A stretch of DNA of 64,000 nt. It comes from Phaseolus vulgaris. Lineage: Eukaryota; Streptophyta; Magnoliopsida; Fabales; Fabaceae. The stretch's first letter is position 1, and the number at the start of each line of letters is the position of its first letter. Under the pieces are notes generated by a model. That model saw only the letters and a program-made list of their open reading frames with translations, searched no databases and was not told the DNA's origin. Below, piece after piece: positions 33,262 to 44,063 of the stretch. Made by a program: the position numbers and the translations under genes. The stretch lies in contig NC_023754.2 of assembly GCF_000499845.2 (NCBI RefSeq), positions 8,563,335 to 8,627,334 of the forward strand, written 5' to 3'.

Positions 33262-33700
33262 TGTAAATTTAAACATGAATGAATGTAAATTGAACACATA
33301 CAATAATGTTCACATATAGATCTTATCATATTATGATTCTCACACATTCATATAATCAAGAAGGAATAGGCACTTACCTTGATCCATGAGTGATCCTAAT
33401 TGAGCAGTTACTTTATCTCCTTTGGCCCAATCTATCTCTTAGCAATTCCGTTCTTGTCACACACTTTCGTGATGGTTATCAGTGGGACAACTATTATTTG
33501 CAGAGACAAAACCCTATAGCCTTTAGTTCCCAATCTCCATTAGATGTAGGTTTTCATTAGGTATATCATCATATATATATTTCTCACGTTAACCAATGGA
33601 CCCTTTATTCTATTATTATTATTAAATCATATTTGGGCCCAAAGCCCAAACTCTAAGTCATGTGAGTCACTTTATAGAAATTAATTTACATAATTTCTTA
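33262..33700 (-). repeat. 5' LTR of copia element
   Basis: 439 bp and the same length and sequence as 15735-16173 apart from about ten scattered substitutions. It is followed internally by the primer binding site at 33247-33259. Confidence 0.92.
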
Positions 33701-33734
33701 CCTACTAGAGCAAGAAACATTATTTCTTCATCAC

Positions 33735-34978
33735 TCTTCATGGAGGAATTCTTCAAAGTATCAACATGTAAGAATGCAAAAGAAATATGAAAAGCCTTGG
33801 AGAATATTGAGACCCTAGATGATTTAAGCCTTACTATACGCTCTTATGCCACTAGACCATCTAAGTGTTTTATTTATTTGAATGAATTTATGTTCTTTTG
33901 GTACCCAAATTATTTTAGGTCATTTCCTATTAGCTTTTGAAGTTCTTCTTCTGAATTTACACTTGAAACTGGGATATCCAGAACTTGCCACAGTAATAGT
34001 AAAAACTTTTATTCTTATTAGAAGATTTTGGTCATATTCTTTCTTTCCTTGGAGGTCATACCCTACACCGGACTTATCATGTGTGTCTAAGATGTGGAAA
34101 TCAAGAGATTTAGAGCTCTTGGGAAAAGTTTTCAAAATCATGCTTACAATACGTTATATTTTACTGTAAGTTTTTTATTTTGATTGTATTTGATGATACA
34201 GTCTATTCTAGAGTAGAAACTTTCTTACCAAATGCAACTTTATCTTGAGCATTTTGTTTTTTAAAATAATGCTTTAATTTTTTTTGTTCTAATTTTAAAT
34301 ATTTCTCAAACAAAGTGTTTCAACTTTTAAGAAAATTCTCATAAGAAAGATCGTTATTATTTTATCATAACACGATGAATCATCAGATTGTGAGAAAAGA
34401 ATAAAGAGAGGTTTAGAATATATACCTTTTTGTCTATTTTTTCCATTAGACATAGGTTGACATGTTTGTTTATTTCCGAGTCTGATTTTAAGTTTGTAGC
34501 TTCCCAACTAGTCATCAAACCATTTCTCTTGGACTTCGACTTCTTGCACATAGATTTTATGTGTCCAGGCTTATTGCACTTGTAGCAATCAACGTCCTGT
34601 GAGGCTTCATCCTCCTTTTATCTGTAGGGCCTTTCTTTTCTTGTAAATTTAAACCTTCTATTTCCATGTCCTTTACATTTCAGCGACTGCTTAAAATGTT
34701 TAGACATCAACAATATCTCTCTATAGGTTGAATTATCCAACCCATTCCTAAATTCTCAGCTTCTACTTCTTCTAGAGCTTTAAATGCTCTTGCCACCTTT
34801 CATCTTATAGGAGTAGGCTTTATCTTTACTTTCAAACCTCTTTTTGAGGTTCGTGCTTTCTTTTGACTCTTGTCTTGGAGATGTGCTTTATGCACTCTCA
34901 AGATTTCAAGTAGCTTATCCCACATGAGTTTCTTCATATCTCAAGGCTCAGTTGTGGTCATTTTTTCGGTTTCCATAT
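33735..34978. pseudogene. Copia gag debris on both strands
   Basis: The plus strand at 33740-33820 reads EEFFKVSTCKNAKEI followed by a stop, a copia gag-like segment. From about 33880 the minus strand reads KANRKGPKIIWVPKEHK and, at 34600-34500, DCYKCNKPGHIKSMCKKSK, a CCHC zinc knuckle, followed by MTSWEATNLKSDSE and NLCLME, all typical of Sirevirus-like copia gag. Further upstream minus-strand sequence (34980-34700) continues the gag in broken frames. No LTR recognised. Fragments of opposite strand suggest two separate insertions or an inversion. Confidence 0.6.
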
Positions 34979-35294
34979 CACTACAAAAAAAAAAGTAGTT
35001 TTAGAAATGATAAAATTAGTCACTAATTTTATTAGAGACTAATTTAGAATCCAATTGTATTAAGTATCTAAAACTTTGGTAGCTAATGTTAGATACCAAT
35101 TTGGATTCTGATTCAAAAACCAATTTAGTTATCGTTATATAAAAACTAATTTAGTGATCAAATACATAGAAACTAATTTAATGATCATTTATATAGAAAC
35201 ATAATTTAACAACTAATTGCATTGAAATCAATTTAGCGATCAAATATATAGAAAATCATTTAGTGACCAAATATATAAATAACAAAAAATAGTG
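34979..35294. repeat. CACTA-like end or MITE with internal repeats
   Basis: Starts CACTACAAAAAAAAAAGTAG, resembling a CACTA terminus, and contains about six imperfect copies of a roughly 36-bp unit (AAACTAATTTAGTGATCAAATA). A possible right end AAAAAATAGTG at 35294 shares only CACTA with the left end, and the flanking triplets (TAT, ACT) differ, so the right border is uncertain. A copia element begins 8 bp further on. Confidence 0.4.
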
Positions 35295-35301
35295 ACTATA
35301 T

Positions 35302-35584
35302 TGATGGGAAAAACGCACGCGGAAGCAACACACACAATCACGAATCAACTGCAGAAAAATAAACAACACAAGATTTAACGTGGTTCGGTCGCCAACTGCA
35401 ACCTACATTCACACGGGCAACTATTAGGTTTTCATTCTATCCTGTTGCACACCAATTACAAGTACAATGATCTTTTTAAATAGAGATAAGTAGAGATAAT
35501 AAAGGGACACAATGATTAAGCTCACTCACTAAAACATGGTGTCTACTCAGCCCAACCCAATTGGTCCTGGCTTCATACCCAACA
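35302..35584 (-). repeat. 3' LTR of the deleted copia element
   Basis: 283 bp, TGATGGGAAAAACG to CATACCCAACA in plus orientation, preceded by TATAT. Confidence 0.93.
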
Positions 35585-35720
35585 ATCTCCCACTTGAAGT
35601 CACGGAACAATGTTCACCTGCGCTTCAACTGTGTACAATGATTAAGCTCACTCACTAAACACAGTGTTTAGTCAGCCCAACCCAATTGGTCTTGACTTCA
35701 TACCCAACAATCTCCCACTT
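35585..35720. repeat. Extra copy of the LTR tail and polypurine tract
   Basis: The last roughly 80 bp of the LTR (ACAATGATTAAGCTCACTCA ... CATACCCAACA) and the adjoining ATCTCCCACTTGAAGTCA occur again, ending at about 35709. This is a tandem duplication of about 125 bp across the LTR/tract boundary. Confidence 0.85.
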
Positions 35721-36114
35721 GAAGTCATGGAACAATGTTCACCTACGCTTCAACTGTGTACATGTACTTCTGTAATCTGTCGACGGAACTCAATGTTCCA
35801 CCTCTAGTTGCCACCAGCCTTCTTAATCATTTTGAAGACTTTGTTAATACTCCCCTGAGTTTCAACACGTCAGTCACTGACTCGTTCTCTGTTCCTACCG
35901 ACTCCCATTTACAGGAACTGCCAGATACTGGAACAACCTGAGAACAAACACTCTCTATATTCAACAAGAAATTTTCTAGAGAAGTTTCAACCGCTGGAAT
36001 ACTAGTTCTCCTAACCCACTATCTTCTAGGAACCTCAGCTGAAGCACGACCCATGCTCTCACTGCCATAAGTACCTCTAACTAGTCTACCTGAACCTTTC
36101 CATGCTCGTTCATC

Positions 36115-36979
36115 CTAAATCTGACCTGTGGCTCTGGGTTTCTCTCTTGTAAAGACAACCCTCTTCTGCCCACGAGATTCTGTGAACCGGACTTTGTTTA
36201 TCTTCTGAACTAGGATGATCACTCCCTTAGACACAGTAATCCGACCATATACAACAAACCTCTCTTTCTTCCGCAAGCCATGACAAGATTTCCCTTGACG
36301 ACCTTCCACTACTGATTTCTGAACTTCACTTCATGTCCCTGTTCGTCCAACTGCCTAACAGAAATCAAACTTTTCCTCAAGCTCGGAACAACTCTAACAT
36401 CCTTCAAAGTCCAAAAACCAATTGGTGTCTTCAACACTATGTCACCCATGCCCGTAACATCAAGAGTTCTGTTGTCCGCTAGTCTTACCTTTCCAAAGTC
36501 TCCAATAACTAGATTCTGCAATGCTTCAAAATCCATGACCCAGGAATCCACACTGCTATCCGCGCAACAGAATAAAAGGTCCTCGTCCGCGGAGTCTTCT
36601 GCAATGTTGACTTGTTTATCATTTGGACATTGATTCCTGAAATGCCCCACCTCCTTCTAGTTCCAACATGTTACATTTGAGCAATCCCGAGTCTTTGACT
36701 GACTCCTTCTTTTGTTCTTGCTCCCACTATCTTTGATATTTTTCTTACCTCTAATGACATATAGCGATTCACTAGATAATTCCCAGAACTCCTTCTTCGG
36801 ACATCCTCGCCAAGAATGAGATCACGAATCTTCTCAAAAGTGAATTCATCGGATCCCGCTGAACTGGTAACTGTTGTAACCGTTCCGGACCAACTGTCAG
36901 GCAAAGACAATAGCAGTAGTAAAGCTTGAACTTCACCATCGAACTTAATGCCCGTTGACGTAAGTCTGGATAAGATCAT
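36115..36979 (-). pseudogene. Copia gag and protease-region remnant
   Basis: 36979-36671 reads MILSRLTSTGIKFDGEVQAL, LLLSLPDSW and FTFEKIRDLILGEDVRR, a UBN2-type gag. After a break, 36650-36309 reads GHFRNQCP (the second half of a zinc knuckle), then SSVDSWVMDFEALQNLV and GKVRLADNRTLDVTGMGDI, the protease neighbourhood. The usual DSGAS-type active site is replaced by DFEAL, so no active protease. 36309-36115 continues with NKVRFTESRGQKR-like sequence in another frame. Nothing of integrase or RT is present before the left LTR. Confidence 0.75.
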
Positions 36980-37276
36980 ATTGATGTGCTCAGTAACAGA
37001 ACTCGCAAATCCTCAATTTGCATTTTCCACCAACTGAAATTTGTACCATCGAATTTTCAATTTGGAACCTCCCGTCTTCTACCATCTCAAATGACTAAAC
37101 GAGATACTCAGTACAACTAATTTCAGATCTTGGCAATCTTTTTTTTTCTTTGCACCACCCAAAATCACTCACCAACAGACCTGGTCGGAGTCCCCACTGC
37201 ACTAGCGCTCTACACCACCACCGTCGTTGGTCACCGCCGTCGTGAAGCAGATTTGGGAGCCTCTCCTTGTACATCC

Positions 37277-37420
37277 GTGAAACCCTAAGCCTTGGGACGC
37301 TGCTTCAGCTCCTGTGAAACCCTAACTTTGAGACACTGTTGTCACCTCTGCGAAACCCTAGCTTTGGGATGTTGTTGCCGCCTCTGTGAAACCCTAACTT
37401 TGGGACACTACTGTAGTCGC
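37277..37420. repeat. 36-bp tandem repeats in the copia leader
   Basis: Four copies of a 36-37-bp unit beginning GTGAAACCCTAACTTTGGGA, in a GC-richer leader segment between gag and the primer site. Confidence 0.85.
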
Positions 37421-37497
37421 AATTTTCACATCTCGTCGATTAATTTTTGTTGATCGGATCTCTAGTGTGTAAACGAACCAAAGCTCTTGATACCACT

Positions 37498-37780
37498 TGA
37501 TGGGAAAAACGCACGCGGAAGCAACACACACAATCACGAATCAACTGTAGAAAAATAAACAACACAAGATTTAACGTGGTTCGGTCGCCAACTGCAACCT
37601 ACATCCACACGGACAACTATTAGGTTTTCATTCTATCTTGTTGCACACCAATTACAAGTACAATGATCTCTTTAAATAGAGATAAATAGAGATAATAAAG
37701 GGACACAATGATTAAGCCCACTCACTAAAACATGGTGTCTACTCAGCCCAACCCAATTGGTCCTAACTTCATACCCAACA
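37498..37780 (-). repeat. 5' LTR of the deleted copia element
   Basis: 283 bp, matching 35302-35584 with scattered substitutions, followed by TATAT. Confidence 0.93.
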
Positions 37781-37785
37781 TATAT

Positions 37786-39636
37786 TGGTCTTTAAATAAT
37801 GACAATTTGTTTTAAAATATTTTGTACTTTCTTAAATTGTTTACTTAATCTCTCATATTTTATATTTATTTCTAAATTTAGCTTCAATAACTTTAAATTA
37901 ATATTATGTTATACCACAAATTCAAACTCTTTTAATTTTGGAGCTTGATGATTTTAGTATTTAGATAAATGAAATCATATGAAAAAGATGGAATATTTCA
38001 TTATTATTGTATAGACCATTATTATTGATGTGTGATAAATTTTATGTTACTTGTTAAATGTGCAAAACATTTGAGTTGGTTTGTAAACTTTTGTTATATA
38101 TATATATGTGTGTGTTTGTGTAAATTACCCAATAGTCGTCCTGTTTATGTAAGAAACTCTTTATTATAAGAAGGCGGTTTTATCCAATAGTCGCCCTCTT
38201 AGAGTCTTTTTATTACAAAATTGTCACTGCATTTTGAAGGACAACGTCTAACCGTAAAAGCGCCTTAAATGTCATGTCGAAAATAATTCTTTTTACACTA
38301 GTTCTAGTGTAAGTTATATTTATGGTTAAGACTATTAAGGAGACATGTGAAATTAAAAGTCAAATTGTTCAAGGATGACAGTGCAAGAATCAATTTCTTT
38401 CATTACCATAACAGTAGTGGTTAACTTTTCATTACCTTAAACCATAAAGTAATCCACCCATCTTAGAAAGGAAAAAAAGTTAATATAAAAATAACAAATA
38501 GATTTAAGTTAAAAGCTTATAGAGGTCCTAGAATTCTAAAATGTTGCATGTGATAAGAAAGGGGAAAAAGAATAAAGAAATCGTGACTCTTTCTGCTTAT
38601 GCTATACTCTTTCTCCTCATTTATTTATTTTAGATAGTAATGTTATTTTTTTTAACAATAAAATGAGATAAAGTTAGTGATAAAAAAATAAACAACTAAA
38701 AGAATCACTTATTAATGTGGAGTTGCATGTGCATACAAAGTATTAATTATGTCATATATCCTATTATGTGTAAAAAATCAAAGTTGAAATAATGTGTATG
38801 GTATGACACTTCGTGAAACATCTTTATGTTTTGAATTGACTCACATATTAACACTAACAACATATTCATATAAAGTTATAAGAAAGTTAAGTATAATCTA
38901 CAAAAATTTTTATTTCCCTTCATGGTTCCTCTCAAGATACCTTCAACATTTGCTTTAGAACACAATTATTCTCTACTTGTAAAAAGATATAAAATAAAAA
39001 CAATTAGAGAGATTGAAATTTAAAAATATATATAGAATAATGTAACAAAATTATCTTGATAAGGATTAAGTGGTTGAGTGGATGGTTTGTTTCACCCTTA
39101 TCTTCAGTTTTCTCGAAACATTCTAGCATGGATTGGTGACTACTATAGTTCATTCATTATCGAATAATTCCATTGTTTTCTTCAAAAATTTCTCAATATT
39201 TACAATTTTGATTCAAAGCTCATCTCTTTTTTTCTTAAGTACTTCCTAATCTTTTCTAAATCACCAAGTCCATGACTTTGTATCCACCCATTTGAGAAAG
39301 AAGATGAGCCATGGTAGTAAGACCTACATCTAATCACAATATATTCCATTCTAATATCACGCCAGACATCTAACTTATTTGGTGGAGGAATTCCTTGAGC
39401 ATATGCAGTTTGTGTTAGTTCTTCAAATTAACATGTAAATTTTGTTTGTTAACATCAATATTTATACAAATAAAGATAATTTGTATTCTTATTAATTTAA
39501 TTAGTTATCACTCTACTGGAGATAATTTGCCTGAATATTTATTAACAACTTAGACACGTGTAAATTTATTTCATCCCCAAAAACTTTCTTTACCAATAGA
39601 ATATTGATCAAGAAAACAAAGCGACAATTGTTATAA
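37786..39636. other. AT-rich intergenic stretch, no gene recognised
   Basis: Contains a short (TA)n(TG)n microsatellite near 38096-38120. Around 39240-39420 the minus strand reads briefly like coding sequence (PPPNKLDVWRDI, SNGWIQSHGLGDLEKIRKY) but has no family I can name and no splice context, so no gene is called. Confidence 0.45.
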
Positions 39637-40650
39637 TTTGATAACTCTCAATTTTGTCATTGTTTTCTAGGCTAATTGTAATTCCTTGTGGTTTATTTTG
39701 CTTTTATTTTCTATTCTTAGTTCATATTTGTATTTTCTATAGAACATTAGAGTTTCTATAAAAACATCATAAAACTTGCATTTTTCAAGTTATATTTTTT
39801 TTAATCCTCTAACGAGTGTTTTGATGAATGTAGGAACATTTTTTGGATTGTACTTTGACCTTAAATTTGAGTCAAAAGGCAAAAATCTAAAGAAAACCGA
39901 CATTACATGGTCAACAAAAGTCCCAACTAGCACTAGACGGTCAACGTTGCACTAAATGAAGAAGCTGAAGTAGTGAGTTTAGTTTTATACCTGATTTTGT
40001 GGTCTCAATTTCTGTTAACACCAAAGCTCATTCCTTTGTAAAGCATAAAAATTCTACAAAATAGATTATTTGAAGAAAACGAGAGAGACGTGATATAGTT
40101 ATACAATGAAGTAGTTTAGTTTGTTTTTCATTCTCTATTTTTGACTTTTCCCAGCTCTATAAAAACTTGTTCACTTTATTTTGCATTTTTCTCTATCTAT
40201 TCTTCTTCTATTTACTTCCTATGTTTTATAATTGTTTTTCGAAGTTGAATTTGGTTTTGGGAATAGTGAAACAAAAATCATGTTAGACGATGCTTTATTT
40301 TAGTATTTTCTTCTTCAAAATCTTTTTATAACTCTATTTTCGATTATAATTAGTTTTTTTTAAGAACATACAAACCGACTGGTTATGTTTTCTTCAGTAA
40401 CAAGGATTCTAGATTTGGGTATTTTATAATTTGAAGTTGAAGATTACTAACCATTATGTTTGTTTCCTATCGTTTGAATTCTTATTCCTTTAAGTTTCTG
40501 CACTTTACAATTTCATTTTGTAAGTTTTTGTTCAATTCAATTACAATTTAATTCCATTGTCATTTCCATTTTCTACAATACTCTATTTTATGTTTTTGCA
40601 ATTTACTTTTCTTTTCTTTACTTCCACAAAATTTACATTTCCTGTCATTT
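39637..40650 (+). repeat. LTR-like sequence of an Athila/Calypso-type gypsy element
   Basis: Begins TGATAACTCTCAATTTTGTC and is followed by GGCTAATTGTAATTCCTTG, a pattern repeated in diverged form at 43158 (TGATGACTTTAATTTTTCAA, then GCTAATTATAATTCTTTG). A promoter-like TATAAAAAC occurs near 40165. No coding region is attached. The right end is overrun by the truncated element at about 40660. Confidence 0.4.
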
Positions 40651-40659
40651 TCTTTAAGC

Positions 40660-41976
40660 ACGTTTTAGGTCTAAAATACAAGTATGAACTCAATACTAAA
40701 ACAGAAAATGCACAAAGGATCAAGAATTAAACTCAGAAACTGTATTACACCAAAGCAAGAAACAATAAATGCAATAAAAGTACTACAAGAAGTGATGACA
40801 ATCTTGGAAAAACATGACTATGACAAAACTTGTATGGATTCAAAAAGGAAAAGACACAAACACATGATAGGCACAATTAAGAAAACAGCAATAAAACTCA
40901 AATTAAGCCTAAAAACAGAATTACTAATCACAAAACAGAATCAAAGTGTCCAGCAACTCAAAATTTTTTTTGCACATAACCATAGCTCTAGATACCACAT
41001 GATATGAGTTGGATTGAACATAGACACTTTTAAACTCTTAAACACAACATTATATGAGAATGAAAACAACAATTCAAGGATCAAAGAGTGCTTAACAATG
41101 AAAAAACGAAATTACATCAACAAAACAACAAGCTGAAAACAGAAATGGAATCAAGGAAGCTTAAGGAGTCATCAATGGAGACATAGCCTTCCAAAATGAT
41201 GATCCAAACTCAATAAGAGTGATATCTCCTTGTGAACATCCATATAACAAGATATTAAACACAATTGAATTAAGAACAGCAAGGTACCGAACAGAAAATG
41301 AAGAACAGCACAAGGAATACAAAACCAATCGGTTGAAAAGATGAAGAACACTAAGGAGAAGCTAACTACCGAATGAAATTGCAAAAGAAGATGAAAGGAA
41401 TGAAACTTATGGAGTGAAGCTCGGCTGGAATGAGAATTTGGAACTGCATCACGCCACTTGGAGTCCTTGTCCAAGATAAGTGAAGAGAAGCCGCCACTTG
41501 AAGCTCTCCAATGGCACACAAGATAAGGCTATGGAAGAAGGAGAAACCAAAACTCACAATTCTCTCTCAATTTGAGTAGAGTTTCTCTATATCCAATTTC
41601 CAATTCTGAAATTTACAAAGGCAAGCACCTTATTTATAGCCTAAGAGGTACTGAAATGAGAAGCTAAATCAAATGCAAATTCCCTCCTAAATGACACTAA
41701 AATGGCGCCAACTAGAGCATGAGGAAGGTGTGACTTCCTTCCTAGTTTTGGCACCTCCTATATGACACCTACACCCCCCTACTAAGTCACATGGACAATG
41801 TGACTCTCTCTAATACATTCACACCTATTTATTTAATATCCGCACCCCTACTCTATACAATAGAAATAAGAAGAGTCATCCTGTGATACTCTTCTCCCAA
41901 AGCTCTTGCCATGCTCCTAGTGATTCTTTGGGCTTGGGCGTCATGGGCTTGGGCGTCCTCTACTTGGTTTCCATCA
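40660..41976 (-). mobile_element. Truncated second copy of the gag-only (TR-GAG) family
   Basis: A 977-bp LTR (41000-41976; TGATATGAG ... TTTCCATCA) with clear similarity to the 1007-bp LTRs at 6450 and 10129, including GCATCACGCCACTTGGAG/GATCACGCCACTAGAAG, CTTATTTATAGCCTAAG and GTCACATGGACAATGTGAC. To its left is leader sequence (40664-40999) matching about 9670-10128 (AATACAAGTATGAACTCAAT, CACCAAAGCAAGAAACAAT). The primer site is TGGTATC (40997-40991). Gag and the other LTR are missing. It adjoins a gypsy integrase fragment at 41977. Confidence 0.85.
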
Positions 41977-42600
41977 CCTGAAGTGCCTCACCAAACAACA
42001 AACTCAGTATGTGCTACAAGAGATCCACGATGGGGCGTGCGGTAATCACTATGGGGCTCGAACAATGGCAGCCAAAGTCATCCGAGCAGGGTACTATTGG
42101 CCGACCGTTCAAGGTGATTGTGCAGAATACGTCAAGAAATGCTTAAAGTGGCAAGAGCTCCACAACACCCAAGGTCGGAAGAGCTCCACAACATGTCATC
42201 ACCGTGGCCATTCGCCATATGGGGAATGGACATCATTGGTCCTTTCTCACCTGGCAATGACTAAACAAAACACCCGATGGTCGTTGTGGACTACTTCACA
42301 AAATGGATAGAGGTTGAGCCTCTCGCCGCTATATCAGCCTAGAACGTCCAAAACTGTGTGGAAAAATATTGTGTGTCGGTTTGGAGTGCCAAACACGATT
42401 GTATCTGATAATGGCCGGTAGTTCATTGATCAGGGGCTTCAAACCTTCTATGATGACCTCGACATCAAATTTGCTACAAGTTCGGTCGAGCACCCTCAGA
42501 CGAATGGTCAAGCAGAGGTGGCCAACAAGGTCTTCTTGAACAAATTAAAGAAGAGACTTGGCGCGACGAAGAGAAGGTGGACCGAATCGACCCTCAATGA
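41977..42600 (+). pseudogene. Gypsy integrase fragment (plus strand)
   Basis: Reads LKCLTKQQTQYVLQEIHDG, then ACGNHYGARTMAAKVIRAGYY and WPTVQGDCAEYVKKCLKWQ, the zinc-finger domain in which the final cysteine of CxxC has become tryptophan. In shifted frames the core follows: ISDNG near 42405 and EHPQTNGQAEVANK near 42490 with the catalytic glutamate, then LKKRLGATKRRWTE. At least three frame breaks. It belongs to a Tat/Athila-like gypsy by its sequence style. Confidence 0.8.
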
Positions 42601-42990
42601 GTCGATCAGGAACTTGACCATTCAACCACAATGAAAAGGTCACATGACGACACGTGACCGACTGACCCATGATGACAAGCCATGGATTGACCAAGTCAGC
42701 ATGGTTAATCCACAATTAAAGGTTGTCTAACACAACCCTAAACAGAAACCAACCCCATAATCCGGGCCACCAACAAAAGCCCATTAAGGTAATATAAATA
42801 GCACAAATTCTAAGGACCAAGTACGTCATTATCTACAGTACTCTAACACCCAAGTGTCGACACCCTGACTGACTTGAGCGTTGGAGTGCCTTTTGCAGGT
42901 ACCATCCTCGCATGTGAGACCAGACGACCGAGAGGAGAAAGGAGAAGTAGGAAGCTTGGAGTGATAGCGACCGACCGAGAGATCGTTACT
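42601..42990 (+). repeat. Gypsy LTR remnant following the integrase fragment
   Basis: Shares ordered motifs with 21880-22335: AAGGTAATATAAATAGCACA (TATA box), GTACGTCATT, ACTGACTTGAGCGTTGGAGT and GCAGGTACC. Its place just downstream of integrase sequence identifies it as LTR-derived. Borders approximate. Confidence 0.6.
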
Positions 42991-44063
42991 ATGATAAATT
43001 GAGAGAATGAGTTAAACACTTTGATATGAGCATTATCCACTAAAATCCATTGTTTAATTTGACTAAAGTTTTAGTAAAATTTGATAGTTTGAGTCTTGAA
43101 AACATTTTTGTACTCACAATTCTTTTGTTTGGTCCAAGGGTAAAATGTGAAAATATAGGGTGTGATGACTTTAATTTTTCAAGCTAATTATAATTCTTTG
43201 ATGGTTTTTTTAGCTTTTATTTTTTATTCTTAATTCATATTTGTATTTTTCTTAGAATATTAGTCATACAATTGCATTTTTCAGCTTATATGGTGTTAAA
43301 TCAGAGTTAAAATAAATTTTAAATTAAAATAAAAAATAATTATAAAGTCTTAATAAATGAAATTCTATTTTAAAAAAACAAATTAAAATAGTTATTCCAC
43401 AAAATATCAAAATTAAAATTATTTTATTTTATTTATTATTTTAATATTTTTATTTTAGTATTTTTTAATTATAATAAAATAAAGTTATTGATACCTAACT
43501 AATTACATTAAAAAAATATATCTAATATTTTAAGGTTTTGAATTTAATATGTTGTCAAGTTCATTTGCATGGTTGGCTTATGGATGGAGATATTGAAAAT
43601 GATAAAATAAAAGAGAAAAGAAGTTTAAAAAAAATTATAAAACCACTCTTAATGATGAAAAGCTGTTAAAACTCTGTTAATCTATATATATTTTGTCTAA
43701 TTTATATAGAGATTAATGTTGTTAAAGATAGCTATACAATAGTTCAAAAGCAAAAGTAGATAGCATATGAAGAAAGAAAAACCCTATATGAACATATCCA
43801 TTAACTTTTCCATTTTCCAATTTTGAATATGAAGAATACCCATCCTAAAAGCTCAAAACTTTCATACAATGAATTAAGAAGCTAGCTGCTACCAGAATTT
43901 AATACTCTACACTCACACAACCCGCAAAGGTGACAATTCTTTACATAGGCAAATAATGAAAGAACAAAGCATTTGTTTGTATAACAAAGTAATCTTCTGT
44001 TCTTATCTCTGTGGAAGGATGCAGAAGCATTCATCCAAAAAGTGGAGAACAAGTAAAGTTAAA
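42991..44063. other. AT-rich spacer with an Athila-like LTR fragment; 3' flank of the RLCK gene
   Basis: 43158-43290 resembles the start of the LTR-like sequence at 39637. The rest is AT-rich without genes. The last 100-150 bp before 44064 probably include the RLCK 3' UTR. Confidence 0.4.

Larger units (their letters stand above)
15735..33700 (-). mobile_element. Ty1/copia retrotransposon, split by a CACTA transposon
   Basis: Two 439-bp LTRs (15735-16173 and 33262-33700) bracket minus-strand copia gag-pol remnants. Removing the CACTA insertion (20514-32113 plus one 3-bp repeat) leaves an element of about 6.4 kb. A purine tract AAGTGGGAGAAG next to the left LTR and a tRNA-Met primer site next to the right LTR fix the orientation. 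LTR termini read TA...CA in the element sense, one of the known non-canonical classes. About ten differences are visible between the LTRs (roughly 2%). The 5-bp flanks (TATAA left, CCTAC right) do not match, so no target duplication is seen. Confidence 0.9.
35302..37780 (-). mobile_element. Internally deleted Ty1/copia element with gag only
   Basis: 2479 bp with two 283-bp LTRs (35302-35584 and 37498-37780), TG...CA termini and the 5-bp target duplication TATAT (35297-35301 and 37781-37785). The minus-strand primer site reads TGGTATCAAGAGC (37495-37483) and the polypurine tract AAGTGGGAGAT adjoins the left LTR. Only gag, zinc knuckle and a degenerate start of the protease region are present; integrase, RT and RNase H are missing. 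LTRs differ at about ten positions. Confidence 0.92.

Noticed and set aside
34979..35294. Complete MITE with matching termini
   Set aside because: Only CACTA is shared between the two ends and the flanking triplets differ, so only a repeat with a CACTA-like left end is claimed.
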